A DNA stretch of 64,000 bases, taken from the NCBI GenBank assembly GCA_030770425.1, contig JASJFT010000081.1, positions 1 to 64,000 of the forward strand. Direction: 5' to 3'. Position numbers and translations under genes: made by a program. The DNA is from Darksidea phi. Its lineage: Eukaryota; Ascomycota; Dothideomycetes; Pleosporales; Lentitheciaceae. The notes under the pieces are model-generated. The model was not told the origin of the DNA and ran no database searches. It worked only from the letters and a program-made list of their open reading frames with translations. This document shows, piece after piece, positions 47,584-59,349 of the stretch (positions within the stretch are counted from its first letter, which is position 1; every line of letters begins with the position of its first letter).

Positions 47584-49077
47584 TTAGTTCCTTGGACTGA
47601 TACGAAAAGCATGACGATATCCTCCAAAAAAAGCGAGAATAGCGGCAATTACGCCCATAACAAGATATACAACCGCAAATCCCTTACCAGACATCTTACA
47701 GTACGGCTCTCCTCCAGCATAATGACTAAAAGCAGCGATAGCAACCCCACCAACACGAACAAAGCAACCTGCGACACAGGGAAAAATATGAAATGGTCCT
47801 ATGTAAACTAGGGGAAGAATCATGATGGTGTAAAAGATGACCGAAATCCACCAAGCTGAAATTCCGTCGGTTGTATCGAATTTCCAAAGGACGACGGAGA
47901 CTGCAGCCTCTACCACAATAAGGAGGGTTATGATGAACATCAGAAGCAGCTGGTTGCCCTTACGTGTCCGCGAGAAGAAATGCTCCCCAGCAAGGAGGCT
48001 TAGTCCGATGATCGCGACGGGGAGTGTCGGGTAGACCCAAAGTTCGACACCGAAGTGACGTCGGGCAGCTGCTCTTGGGAGTGTGCATGCTTCGTATAAC
48101 GTGATAATCGTCGAAACGATTGTCAATAAGTCGGGGACGATGCTAGCGCAGAGTTTCCAGGTACTCCACGGTGGTAGACTAGTTTCATGTCGCTTTTTGC
48201 CCAGGTAGTATATGCGAGCGAATTCAGATGAATCCGACCCAATACGTCCAGATATCACCCCTGCACTGCCAGCTGCATGTGCCTTCAAACATTTCCAGGC
48301 AACAGAATCGAAGAAGGCGCCAATTCCGGCGCCTTCTGTCCAGAGAAGTGGTATGTCGAAGATCCACCACGTCAGTTGAATCGTTATAAACGTTATCACA
48401 AGCAAAACCCACGTCAGTGGTGCAATCGCATCGCAAGTCTCTTGATTTTGATAATCCGGAACGACATTACACTCGACATCCGTAGATGCCGGTATAAATG
48501 ACGTCGATGTTTCTGATACAGTTCGAGTGGTCGCAAAGGGAAGGCCACTGACGCCAGGCTGGTAAGTTATTGTTGTAGTCGACTCCGGCAAGACCCGAGT
48601 CGAACATCTGATGCCTTCCTTCGTAGTTGCAACGGTGGCTAATGGAACGATCTCTCCAGGTGTAATACAAGTAACGTGGGTATCGGCAGAGCGCGTGGAT
48701 GTGACGGTAGTCATAGCGGTATAAGTAGTTGTTCCCAAAAAGACGCTCTCTCCGCTTGAGTAAGTATTTGTATAGTATTCAGCGGGTAGAGACTGCACTA
48801 CACATGTTGAGGCCGTGGCAACAGTGGGGGTAAGACCTGAGATTGTATTGGTTGGAATTTCATCTCCGGGACTGATGCATGTCGCATACGTATAGGCAGG
48901 TTTAATGTAAGTTTTGGTGGTTAGAGCGGTGTAGGTCGACACGGGGAAGAACTGAGTATCCCCGCTTGAATAAGTCAAGGTTCCGGACTCAAGAGGGTAA
49001 GACAGAACGACACATGTTGGAGCAGTAGCAGCGTGGAGGGTTGCTAAAGTAGAGGTGACGAGTGTACCCAACAACAT
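47584..49077 (-). CDS. Membrane protein with three Cys-bounded Thr/Ser-rich ectodomain repeats
   Basis: A single frame of 497 residues. After a signal-like start come three imperfect repeats of about 55-65 residues. Repeats 1 and 2 share CVV...YSSG...TYTA(L/M)TT...TC(I/M)(S/T)PG; repeat 3 is more diverged and keeps the two bounding Cys. These are rich in Thr, Ser and Tyr and likely O-glycosylated. Six hydrophobic helices follow between about 225 and 490 (for example TWVLLVITFITIQLTWWIF and VVYLVMGVIAAILAFFGG), with short loops and a basic tail. The plan suggests a surface receptor, wall sensor or channel, but I recognise no family. No intron is needed, and the ATG at 49077 directly precedes the hydrophobic leader. 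Confidence 0.75.
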   Translation of the reverse strand: MLLGTLVTSTLATLHAATAPTCVVLSYPLESGTLTYSSGDTQFFPVSTYTALTTKTYIKPAYTYATCISPGDEIPTNTISGLTPTVATASTCVVQSLPAEYYTNTYSSGESVFLGTTTYTAMTTVTSTRSADTHVTCITPGEIVPLATVATTKEGIRCSTRVLPESTTTITYQPGVSGLPFATTRTVSETSTSFIPASTDVECNVVPDYQNQETCDAIAPLTWVLLVITFITIQLTWWIFDIPLLWTEGAGIGAFFDSVAWKCLKAHAAGSAGVISGRIGSDSSEFARIYYLGKKRHETSLPPWSTWKLCASIVPDLLTIVSTIITLYEACTLPRAAARRHFGVELWVYPTLPVAIIGLSLLAGEHFFSRTRKGNQLLLMFIITLLIVVEAAVSVVLWKFDTTDGISAWWISVIFYTIMILPLVYIGPFHIFPCVAGCFVRVGGVAIAAFSHYAGGEPYCKMSGKGFAVVYLVMGVIAAILAFFGGYRHAFRISPRN

Positions 49078-49837
49078 CCCGACAGTTTGTAAAGATTATT
49101 AACTAAAGTTTATAAGTTGTTGTGCCAGTAGCGAGATCGAGCCTGTCCGAAGATATACATTGTTAAGTAGGAATCAGCTACCGGAGCCTGATCGTGAAGA
49201 ACACAAAACGAGCCAAGTCCGGTAGCACAGCCACCTCACAGCCACCTCCTCATTGCCGGTAATCTAGTCGGTATGCCAAGAATCGCTCTAGCGTATCCGT
49301 ATACGGCAAAAGACCGCCTTACCACTGTTTGCCGTAACAATTCCCATCTACCGCTGTTTCTAATACACTACCACTAATATGGCCGTGCGACGGTAATAGA
49401 CCGAAATACTACTGTTTAACTAGTCATCTCCTATAAGCGCTAGGATAGCTTAATACGCGTCCATCGCGATTCTAAATTGGACGCGTTCTGCCATAACAGC
49501 ACGCTTTATCACTACCTAACACTAAACAACTAAGAAAAGCTTCGATGGCAACCTCTTAGCCCGATGCTTTATACGTTAGACAACCGCTTTGCCATGGGTA
49601 CGGTTTTGGAGCTCGCTACATGACCCCAGCAAGTCATGTGTTCTCTGGAAGCAGCAACTCACTCTCCCCTCCCTCTTCATATATGCCCCAAAACCCAACG
49701 CCTCCAGCGCAAGGTCGGTGCTGGTGCGGGTCGGCCGTCCTCCCCACTAGCGGTGGCAAGATTGTGTACCACCGAAGTACCTGTACCTACTTATAAATAA
49801 GCTTCTGGAACATAACCTCCTCTTTGTTAGTAACAGG
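49078..49837. other. No supported gene; worn repeat-like DNA
   Basis: Positions 49130-49600 are rich in TA and in short words such as CTACCG/CGGTA, with no open frame, which suggests an old RIP-affected repeat. No terminal repeats were seen. Confidence 0.4.
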
Positions 49838-50150
49838 GCCCCATGCCACGCACTATACGTCGGACCTCGTGTGCTACCCACTGCTGCTGCGCTACGGCGG
49901 AGTCTATCTCGCGTAGGAGGTTTACAGTTTAGCGACCTAGACTAACTGTAGACGACACATATCGCGGCGCTATCATCCCTTGTTGAGTTTGGGGGTTCCA
50001 GTATGGGCGCGCCGCCTGCGGGACTGTGGATTGTGAATTTCGCGCTGATGTGCGGGCCTGGGAATCCGCTAATCGCATGTGCTCATGCCATTCTGCGAAG
50101 CTTCGGGAAGGTTCTAAATGGAAGTTTGTGTTTTCGACAGACTACTTGAG
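49838..50150 (+). pseudogene. Relic of a fungal glycosyltransferase (capsular-polysaccharide-type)
   Basis: One frame reads HYTSDLVCYPLLLRYGGVYL, the segment just before the DxD motif in Gly_transf_sug/capsular polysaccharide synthesis enzymes. It is interrupted by TAG exactly where the DVG of the motif should be. Downstream, LWIVNFALMCGPGNPLIACA resembles the later part of the same domain. Flanks are not coding. This is a small, decayed fragment. Confidence 0.5.
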
Positions 50151-50378
50151 CCTCGTTAGAGGCAGATGAACTCTTCCGATGAAGCTACAGTAATAGGGAG
50201 AGCGGCTGACCCACACTGGCACAGACCTAGTGCAGGCCTTTTTTCCAAGGCGGACGAATAAAGAAATCCGTGGATATACTATTGATATGCGAGGGCCAAG
50301 AGCAGCCGCAAGGTATGATCGTCGACAAGTGGATTCAAGTTTGCAGAGACTAGCCAGCTTGATGAAAACTAATTGGAC

Positions 50379-52408
50379 TCATACAAAGTTCATGAAAGCC
50401 CACCGGAGGTCACTTAGATCCCAAAGCTCTCCATCCATCAACCCATGTACGTAACAAGGTCCTATAACTTCCCATTGACCGCCTCTAGACCTTAGGATGA
50501 GAGGAATCCTCATCCCTTGTAAGACGCAGACTTGGTCTCCTACCCGTGTCCGGAAAGGAACCCACCCTATTCTGCAAAACTGAGAAACAAAAAATTTCCT
50601 TGCATATTTTACTCTGCCTTCCGCCTCCTCAAAAGGCTCAGCAAGTTTCTTCAGGGTTTGGTCGTGGAGCACGAAAGCTAAAATGTCGTCCTTCCAGCGC
50701 CTTGTCATTTGAAGCTTTTTCTGTAGGTACCAGTATCCGAAACTGACAGCCAATGATTTTTCTGCGGGCCGGTTAGGAGAGTCGTACTCGAAGTGCGGTC
50801 CGCGGTTATACACAAGCGTTCGCCAAAAAGTGTCGAAAGATGATCCATCGATAATGCTTTGCTTGGGGTCCAATGAGCGATCCGCTAGCAACCGAATTTT
50901 GGAGAGCCAGTAGACCATTTCAGTCTCATATTGAGAGACTTTTTCCATTGCAGTCCAGATGTCAATGGCATCTTTCGTTGAATTCGGACTAGGGTTGGGT
51001 AGACGTGGCCGGTCCCTAGCCACAGCTCGAACACAATCAAAGATAGCTCCTTTAATTTGTATCTCCTAATTTCAATAGTTAGATATTATCTGACACCTAT
51101 GGAATTTGGAGAGAAACGGTATTCCTTGCTTACCTCTGGAACCACGATTTGCCAATAGCCTGGAGATAATTCTCCTTTTCGGTAGTATTTTTCTTTAAGG
51201 CGAACTTGTGGATTTGGAATATCTCTCCAACCTCGCAGGTATAAAGTGTTGTAAAATCCCGTCATAAGTAAGCCGGGGCTATGGGGCGACAGTAAGTCGG
51301 GCACCCATGATGGTATGCCCAGTTTATTGTTCTGGGGATTTGCGTGATATGCTAGCCATTCGACGGGAAACCGGTGTTCTTTCCAGTTGTGCTCTAGAAT
51401 CAGCAATTCTGTGCCATCCGCTGTAAGTTTATACTTCGGAAAGCCTAGCAAAGTCATTTTGCCCACGAGGCAAGCCACTTCCCGGAATGTCTTCGTATAA
51501 TTGACAAAGGCTTTGTCGAGGCCAGACGACACACCGGCGAGCGCAAAATATCGGTCTCGGGAGTCTGTTGCCCCCATACCCGAATGTCTAGACAGTGTGT
51601 CGTAAAGCGGAATCGGGCCCCTCTTCTTGAATTGGAAGTAGCTTGCCGCAATGTTTCGAGCCATAAGTGCGGAGCTCTGCGGACTGCCCATGGTAATGTC
51701 GTAACTGTTATAGAGATTTCGATGGCGGCCGACCAGCATGGCCGACCAGAGAATAACGGTCGTATCCATGTCCAAGGATCCCTTCCACATTACGGATTTT
51801 TGTGCCACTAGAAGCTCCTGAATGACCCAAACTCGACCGAACCAGGGGTGGCTGATAATCTTGAAGAGTGCGAGCCAAGTTGGGTTGAACAAAGGGTCGG
51901 GTATGCCTCTGGATACACAATCGAAATCGTGGAAGTCGTAGATGCCTACGTCAGCATCATACCGCCTCCCATCGCATTTTTCGTATAAATTGTTCGCGAG
52001 GAGGAACCCATCACTATCCTCGGGCCGCTGGTGCCCTAGCCAGATGATTGCTCGATTTGCCCTGGCGTAAATGTCTCGCATCAAGCGAACTTGGTGCGTT
52101 TTCTCCTGTAGGTCATCTTGATTGATGCAGATCTGATCGGCCCATAAGAATCCCGTGTACTTGCGGCGGCGTCTCTCATGTAAAGCAGCATGAAGATTAG
52201 CTCCAATGTTAAGCCACTTGCTGTTGCATTCAATTGGTTTCATTCCCACTTGGTTCCCCCATACATACGAAAGCGCCTCAAACTCTGCCCCGTCAAGGCT
52301 CCTCTCCACAAGTTCGATCGCTAGTGTACTCAACTGTGCTCCCGGTATCACCTTCAGAAGCCGAATGTTTCTGCCTTGCAGCGCGCCACAATACGCGAAG
52401 GCATTCAT
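50379..52408 (-). CDS. HET-domain protein
   Basis: Two exons (52408-51134 and 51065-50379) joined by a 68-nt GTAAGC...TTAG intron give 653 residues. The HET domain is at the N-terminus: FEALSYVWGNQ at about 44-54, GFLWADQICINQDDLQEKTHQV and MRDIYARANRAIIWLG. ISHPWFGRVWVIQELLVA and SRDRYFALAG follow. The C-terminal end (RVGDQVCVLQGMRIPLILR ... CYVHGLMDGE) is the usual tail of this family. It is an HI-type cell-death or recognition protein by family. No NTPase or repeat domain is attached. The exon junction reads IVVPEEIQIKGAIFD, as in relatives. Confidence 0.92.
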
Positions 52409-53246
52409 CCTGATGTTAACTTGATACGTCCGCTACGGTGAAGTGGAAAATAAGGGCTTCTGAATTTTGTTGAGCTACCTTATAACCCTTTAGAATGGTT
52501 GCCTAGAGACTCGCTGACATGGATGTGGCGGTACTGCTTCTCCGGTGAATATCCTCACCGGAACTTTCCCGCCGTTGAGTGGAATAGTTAGCCTGGACTC
52601 AACTCGATGGAGCTATCGACTCTTGGTAAGGCATTCGCGCATAGTGAATGCAATTGTAGGGAGAAACCAAGGAAAATAAATGCTAGCAGGTCGACACATT
52701 TATTTCATAGGGACGACCAGGACAGATGTAACTAGCTGGTTTAATGGGAAAAATGCAAGAGAAGCGGGGTTGTGCTCGGACAGTTTAGCGGGGTTCGCAC
52801 TCGGACCAACCCAGACGCAGTGCATGCGACAACACTCCTTGCCTGAACATTGTGGGAGGGTTATAATAATTTTATATACTAAGCCTAATAGTAAGCATAA
52901 CATAATATATATCGAGCCTAGTAGCTAGCTCAGTAGCTGGCTGATATGGAGCTCGGTATCAGGCTCAGTATCAGGCCCAGCAGCTAGCCTCCCTCGAGCT
53001 CAGTAGCTGGTCTATATCGAGCTCGCGTGACCTATTCCCATATTTGAAGCATGGTTGTTGAGAAGAGTCACTATCAAGCTTGGTAGCGAGCCGAAGTCAT
53101 CCACGGATCATGAGAAGGCTCTTGAGCCACCCACACAGATAAAAAAAAAATCTCACTGCAGAAGCAGTTGACGCGATCGCTATGCCTCGTTTGGAGTGTT
53201 GCAAGTGCTATAGTGGTGATTCACGGGTAGGGTGGAGATGAGCGCC
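52409..53246. other. Intergenic between HET and membrane-protein genes
   Basis: Holds the promoter of the HET gene on the left, the repeat cluster at 52913-53040 and the 3' side of the membrane-protein gene. No supported ORF. Confidence 0.35.
52913..53040. repeat. Cluster of short imperfect repeats (AGCTCAGTAGCTGG-like)
   Basis: GCTCAGTAGCTGG followed by TATGGAGCTCG or TATCGAGCTCG occurs twice (about 52929 and 53000). Shorter variants (CTAGTAGCTAGC, GGCTCAGTATCAGG, CCCAGCAGCTAGCC) lie between. This is a degenerate minisatellite. Confidence 0.6.
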
Positions 53247-55227
53247 TTACATGTTTTCCCATTTCATCTTAGCGGACGATATATCTGCCGCACCATTTGA
53301 TGCTCTTACAGAATACTTCAACCTTCGCAAGCCACTCTCCTTCCGTATGTAATCCTGGATGGTCTTCTCATAGTGTGCATCCTGCAGGAGCGGCGCATCA
53401 AACGCATTTGCAACATGAAGGGGATTGAATGAAACTGGCACAGGCATCTCGTTCCAATTCCAATAAAATGGTGCAATAGCCACAACAGCCAGGAGACTTG
53501 CAATGACGGCACAAACAAGGTACGGAATGCTGATGCTGTATGCAACCACGTATTTCTCGCCAGTGAGAGCAACATTTTGAGTCCAGTTCTGGGTCAATGG
53601 GAAACCTTCTTCGACCAGATAAGGAAGACCGAAAAGAATATTATTGTCGGTGACGTTACCCGCGGCAACGGCGGTGCGGAAAACCATTTCACGGACCCTG
53701 TCCAGGACAAACTAGACAATATTAGCTCATTGACTGGGAATGGAATGATGGAAAGGGATCTACCTGTGTGGGGTCACTAAAGGTTGTGCTGCAATTTACT
53801 GCATTAATGTTCCCATTTATGAAGCGTTTTGCGAGGAGCAAGCGAAAATCTACGCCTTCGAAGGCCCAATCATCGCCGTCGGGGGAAATGGATATTTCCT
53901 GGTTGAATTGCGCCATGTACCAACCGACCCAATGTGTTGTTGGACCCCAGAGAGTGTCGGTTTCAGCAAATCTCCAGGTCGCACTGTGAAGTCGAACGCC
54001 AATGTCAGTGTATAGCTCATGTTGGTATCAAACAGGAACTTACGTTTGGAACAGGACAGTATCGTCCTGCCAGTGGTCGTGCAGCAAGCTCATCGTCCCA
54101 TTTCGTAAGTCAAATGCGTACTCGACCACTGCATGATGCAGCGAACATTTACTGACTGAGAGCTGCCCCCCACAAAAAGGTTCGGTTTTGAACAAGTTGA
54201 CGACATCGAACCAACCTCGATCCTCAGCGGCTTCGAATGCGCCCCCGTCTGCATCCCCGATTTCAGAAAAAGCCACACCTTGCAGATAAGCTGAACTGTT
54301 AAATGATGGGACTGCGCCACCCATCCGGTTGCCTGAATCTTGGAACTGATCTCGTACAGTACTGTTCTCGGAGTCGTCCCAAGGTATGGTCGTCAAATTT
54401 GAACATTTGATATCAAACCCATAACCCTGAATGCAATCAGCTATTTGGCGAAAGGGATAGTGCTCTAACCGTACCTTAACTTTGCCATAGCAAACATCTC
54501 CGCATTTGTCATAATCGATTTTCATATGTATAGGTGCTCTTTGTATGTATGCATCGTACACTACATCAAAACCAGCCGAGGTCTGTGTGCCATTTGGATA
54601 TATGAAACCAGGTGGAAGAAGTTGCGCTACACGAAGTTCCTGCTCTTGAGAGGTGTGGCGAGTAACATTGTTCATCACCACAGAAGCGCGCTGGAAGAGT
54701 GGCCCGCGGAGTGCCGACACCAGACACAGAATAGAGGCAACTGCTACTTTGTTTAGACGCAGACGGACCAAGTTGTTTAGTGCGCCCAGGAAAGAGTGAG
54801 ACTCATACAGGTCATACATCTTTCGCAACGTCGTTCCATGAGCCGCTGCTCGCCAGTACGTGATTGTAGCGGCATCCGTGAGAGCGAACATGGTCACTCC
54901 GTCCATGATCGTTGTCAGGAGAGAACACCACACCTGAGGCTGGATGTTAAGGTTCTGAACCTGCCATCGATCGATTGGCGAACCGTTGCTGGCAAGTAGC
55001 ACGCCGGCAGCAGCAACTGTCAGAAGGACAATTGAAATCAAGGCCGCTACTCCGGGCCACGGAAAGTGCGGCTTTTGAGGATCTGGACGCTGGTGGATGG
55101 CATTATCTTTGCTGTCGTTCGCCATCTCCATCGATCTGAGCTCCACGGCATCGCAAGGCTCGGCCTGCAAAGTCGCATCTCTGCTGTCGATGCGACCGTA
55201 TGGTATTTTGGAGTGTGCGACCGCCAT
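53247..55227 (-). CDS. Fungal orphan membrane glycoprotein
   Basis: Three exons (55227-54044, 53983-53764, 53711-53247) keep frame and give 622 residues. A cytosolic N-terminus (1-60) leads to a membrane helix (AALISIVLLTVAAAGVLLAS), then ALTDAATITYWRAAAHGTTL and a second helix near KVAVASILCLVSALRG. A long ectodomain follows, with about ten NxT/S sites and several Cys pairs (CGDVCYG, CIQGYGFDIKC). A third helix (IPYLVCAVIASLLAVVAIAP) precedes a basic tail. The segment WRxAxHGTTL..MYDLYE recurs in a large family of uncharacterised ascomycete membrane proteins. No function can be given. Confidence 0.75.
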
Positions 55228-55501
55228 GACTTAGTACGAATGTGTGATAAAGGGTCGGGATATGGTCGACTCAGGCTGATTTGGTTCGGAAAGAGGGTTA
55301 AACGTAAAATCTCTTAGGGAGGTTCAGTATATCGAAGGTGAACATCGTCGGTAAGAATCCTGGAACTGCGCCGCAAATTTCGGCGCGGAGAAACCAGATC
55401 CGTCCCTGCTAAGCAACAGCACTATAACGTAATCCACCACCTGATGCACGGCCCTACCCGTATAGCTAGAAGTAGTTTAATTATAGTCTAATATCGTACT
55501 A

Positions 55502-57354
55502 ACGTGTTTTATAAGCATGCCGTTAATACAAGTAAGTCGTCAACCCTACTAACTTTTCGCGTATAAAAAGCTACGTAGTTCAATAATATATTAGAAATCT
55601 ATTAATATAATAGCTATTCTAAATTAAGTAGTATTAATAGTAGCCTTCTTATACGTTTATAAGTTATACCTAGGTTCTCTATAGTATGTATAGTACGCTA
55701 AAGCCTATCGGCTTATATCTAATTACCTAGTAACTTAACATCTTTCGTTCTTTTACTACTACTTAGTAGCCTTTTAAATAATAATAGTCTCCCCTTCTAC
55801 CTTAGTTAGAACGCCCTACTTCTAGATTCTCTTCTTTTTATACTTTCTACGTATTATAGCAGCCTTAATTACCTTCTTTAGGCTCGTAATTTATTTATAT
55901 ATAAATATAGCTTTATAAGCTAATATCTTAGTACCTTTACTTAACTAATTAATAATTAGAATAATAGAAGTAGGTAATGAGTTCTTATACCTACGTACGT
56001 ACTTATAAATTAACGTTAATTAAGCCTCTACTTTATACGCGTTACTTAGTATTCTAGCCTTCTATATAGTCTCTAGTAGGATTACTAGTAATAACGTTCT
56101 TAGTTTAATATTAAGCTTTAAGATTACTACCTCTAAATTATATAGAACTAGGTTAGTACCTTAAAAGCTCGTATAGATATTCTTCTTTATAATAGCCTTA
56201 TTATAGACTATATAGAAGGTAGGTAGAAATTTAAGCTTTATAATATAGTAGATATAATTATAAATTAAACTATTAATCTAGTCTCTATATACGTACTTTA
56301 ACGGTAAGAAATAGTCTATATTAAGTAACTATAGGAGGTATAATAAATAAGCTAGTATATAAAGAATATAGATATTATTCTCCTTATAAAGGTTCTAGAA
56401 TTCGTTCGAGATATAACTATTATAGCTATTAAGAATTAGTAGCTAGTATATATCTACTCTATAATCTATCGTATATTTAATAAAGTACTTTAGCTAGATA
56501 ACTCCTAGATTATTATTTATCTAATTATTATTATTAATAGTAATAGCCTAATTATATAGTATATTATTACCCTCGTACTAGATAGAGAGGTAGTACTTAC
56601 TAGTAAAGATAATAAAGGGTAGAATAGTCTACCTAGTAGTATTAATTCCTTATATTATAGTAACCTACTTATAATTATCTAGCTAGATAGCTTTAGTCTA
56701 CCTACGTCTCTCTAAACTAGTAATAACTAGTTATAGTATTATCTTATTTATTAAAAAGCTAGCTTTATTAAAGTTATAGATATTCTTATTATAGATACCC
56801 TACTTAGTTTAAACGTATACTATATACTTAAACTAGAGTTAAATAATATTAAAATTCTTATAAAGAGCTTACTATTAATTATAGAGTCGATTAAATTATA
56901 TTTTAATACTATTAGTTTACTAAATAAAGTTCCTAGACTACTACTTATCTATCTAGCTAGTACCGCGCTTAGTAAGTAGCTTATTTACTATATCTTATAT
57001 AGTCTCTAGAGTAGAGGTAAATCCTTATAAATCTAGATTAAGTATATAGCTAATAATTATCTTCTCCTCTAGCTTAGAAAGCTTCTTTAATTTAGACTAC
57101 TAATCGTATCGCGTAGTAATTCCGACGCGTCGATCGCGTAACGTTAATTAAGAGACGTTAAATATTAAGACGACGCGATTTTCGCTCTAAATCTAATTAG
57201 TATTAATAACTAAGATAGCTAGAGAGATATCTACTTTATTATAAGGTAATTAAATAGTAATTAGTTAAGTTATAAGAGTTAATAGGTAATACGTCGTAAA
57301 AAGTTAGTAGGGTTAATAGCTTACTTATATTAATAGTATACTTATAAAATATAT
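55502..57354 (-). mobile_element. pogo/Fot1-type copy A, RIP-saturated (1,853 bp)
   Basis: The sequence follows the 20274-22126 element base by base in the same orientation but is heavily converted to TA-rich DNA. The outer end reads ACGTGTTTTATAAGCATGCC after a TA at 55500-55501. The inner end is the RIP-altered complement at 57341-57354, followed by TA. The length is exactly 1,853 bp, like the other two copies. The transposase frame (minus strand) is destroyed by many stops. Confidence 0.92.
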
Positions 57355-57369
57355 TATAATTACTTAATA

Positions 57370-59222
57370 ATATATTTTATAAGTATACTATTAATATAAG
57401 TAAGCCGTTAATCCTACTAACTTTTTATAACGCGTTATCTATTAACTCTTATAGCTTAACTAACTACTATTTAATTACCCTATAACGAAGTAGATATCTC
57501 TCTAGCTATCTTAGCTATTAATACTAATTAGATTTAAAGTAAAAATTATACTACCTTAATATTTAACGTCCCTTAATTAATATTACGCGACTAATATACT
57601 AGAATTACTACGCGATATAATTAGTAGTTTAAATTAAAAAAGCTTTTTAAGTTAGAGGAGGAGGTAATTATTAGCTATATACTTAATCTAGATTTATAAG
57701 GATTTACCTCTACTCTAGAGGCTATATAAGATATAGTAAATAAGCTACTTACTAAGTATAATACTAGTTAAGTAGATAAGTAGTAGCCTAGAAACTTCGT
57801 CTAGCGAACTAATAGTATTAAAATATAATTTAATTAACTCTATAATTAATAGTAAGCTTTCTACGAGAATTCTAATATTATTTAACTCTAGTTTAAGTAT
57901 ATAATACGTATTCGAGCTAAGTAGAGTATCTATAATAAGAATATTTATAACTTTAATAAAGCTAGCTTTTTAATAAATAAGATAATACTATAACTAGTTA
58001 TTACTAGTTTAGAGAGACGTAGGTAGACTAAAGCTATCTAGCTAGATAATTATAAGTAGGTTACTATAATATAAAAAATTAATACTACTAGATAGACTAT
58101 TTTACCCTTTATTATCTTCGCTAGTAAGTACTACCTCTCTATCTAGTACGAGGGTAACGATATACTACGCGATTAGACTATTACTATTAGTAATAATAAC
58201 TAGACGAATAATAATTTAGGAGTTACTTAGCTAAAGTACTTTATTAAGTATATAATAAATTATAAAGTAGATACGTATTAGCTATTAATTCTTAATAGCT
58301 ATAATAGTTATATCTTAAACGAATTCTAGGATCTCTATAAGGAGAATAATATCTATACTCTCTATATACTAGCTTATTCGTTATACCTCCTATAGCTACT
58401 TAATATAGACTATTTCTCGCCGTTAAAGCGCGCGTATAAGAACTAGATTAATAGTCTAATTTATAATTATATCTACTATATTATAAAGCTTAAATTTCTA
58501 CCTACTTTCTATATAACCTATAATAAGGCTATTATAGAGAAGAATATCTATACGAGCTTTCGAGGTACTAGCCTAGTTCTATATAATTTAGAGATAGTAA
58601 TCTCGAAGCTTAATATTAAGCTAAGGATACCGTCGCTAGTAGTCCTACTAGAGGCTATATAGAAGGCTAGAATACTAAGTAATACGCGCGAAGTAGAGGC
58701 TTAATTAATATTAATTCGTAAGCGCGTACGTAGGTATAAGAGCTCGTCGCCTACTTCTATTATTTTAGTTATTAATTAGCTAAGTAAAGGTACTAAGATA
58801 TTAGCTTATAAAGCTATATTTATACGTAAATAAATCGCGAGCCTAGAGAAGGTAATTAAGACCGCTATAACGCGTAGAAAGTATAAAAAGAAGAGGATCT
58901 AGAAGTAGGGCGTCCTAACTAAGGTAGAAGGAGAGGCTATTATTATTTAAAAGGCTACTAAGTAGTAGTAAGAGAACGAAAGACGTTAAGTTACTAGGTA
59001 ATTAGGTATAAGCCGATAGGCTTTAGCGCGCTATACGTACTATAGAGAACCTAGATATAACTTACGAACGTATAAGAAGGCTACTATTAATACTACTTAA
59101 TTTAGAATAGCTATTATATTAATAGATTTCTAATACGTTGTTGAACTACGTGGCTTTTTGTACGCGAAAAGTTGGTGGGGTTAACGGCTTACTTGTATTG
59201 ACGGTATGCTTATAAAACACGT
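57370..59222 (+). mobile_element. pogo/Fot1-type copy B, RIP-saturated, inverted (1,853 bp)
   Basis: Inverted relative to copy A and separated from it by 15 bp. It is the same length and ends in the complement of ACGTGTTTTATAAGCATACC, followed by TA at 59223-59224. The transposase remnant reads on the plus strand, so the two copies are head to head. The last roughly 90 bp keep many G and C (GAACTACGTGGCTTTTTGTA), unlike the inner end. Confidence 0.92.
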
Positions 59223-59349
59223 TATTCTAGAATTCTTTCATATTTAGTATCTAAATTTCTTATTTTATAGTGGTGCGAAGCATATAGAAGTTATGAAACG
59301 GGGCATTGCTTCATCTTAATCCAACTTTTGGTGCATGGCATTGCGTGGG

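Noticed and set aside
55502..59222. AT-rich centromere or replication origin at the TA-rich block
   Set aside because: The block aligns along its whole length with the 1,853-bp pogo element in two orientations; RIP explains the composition.
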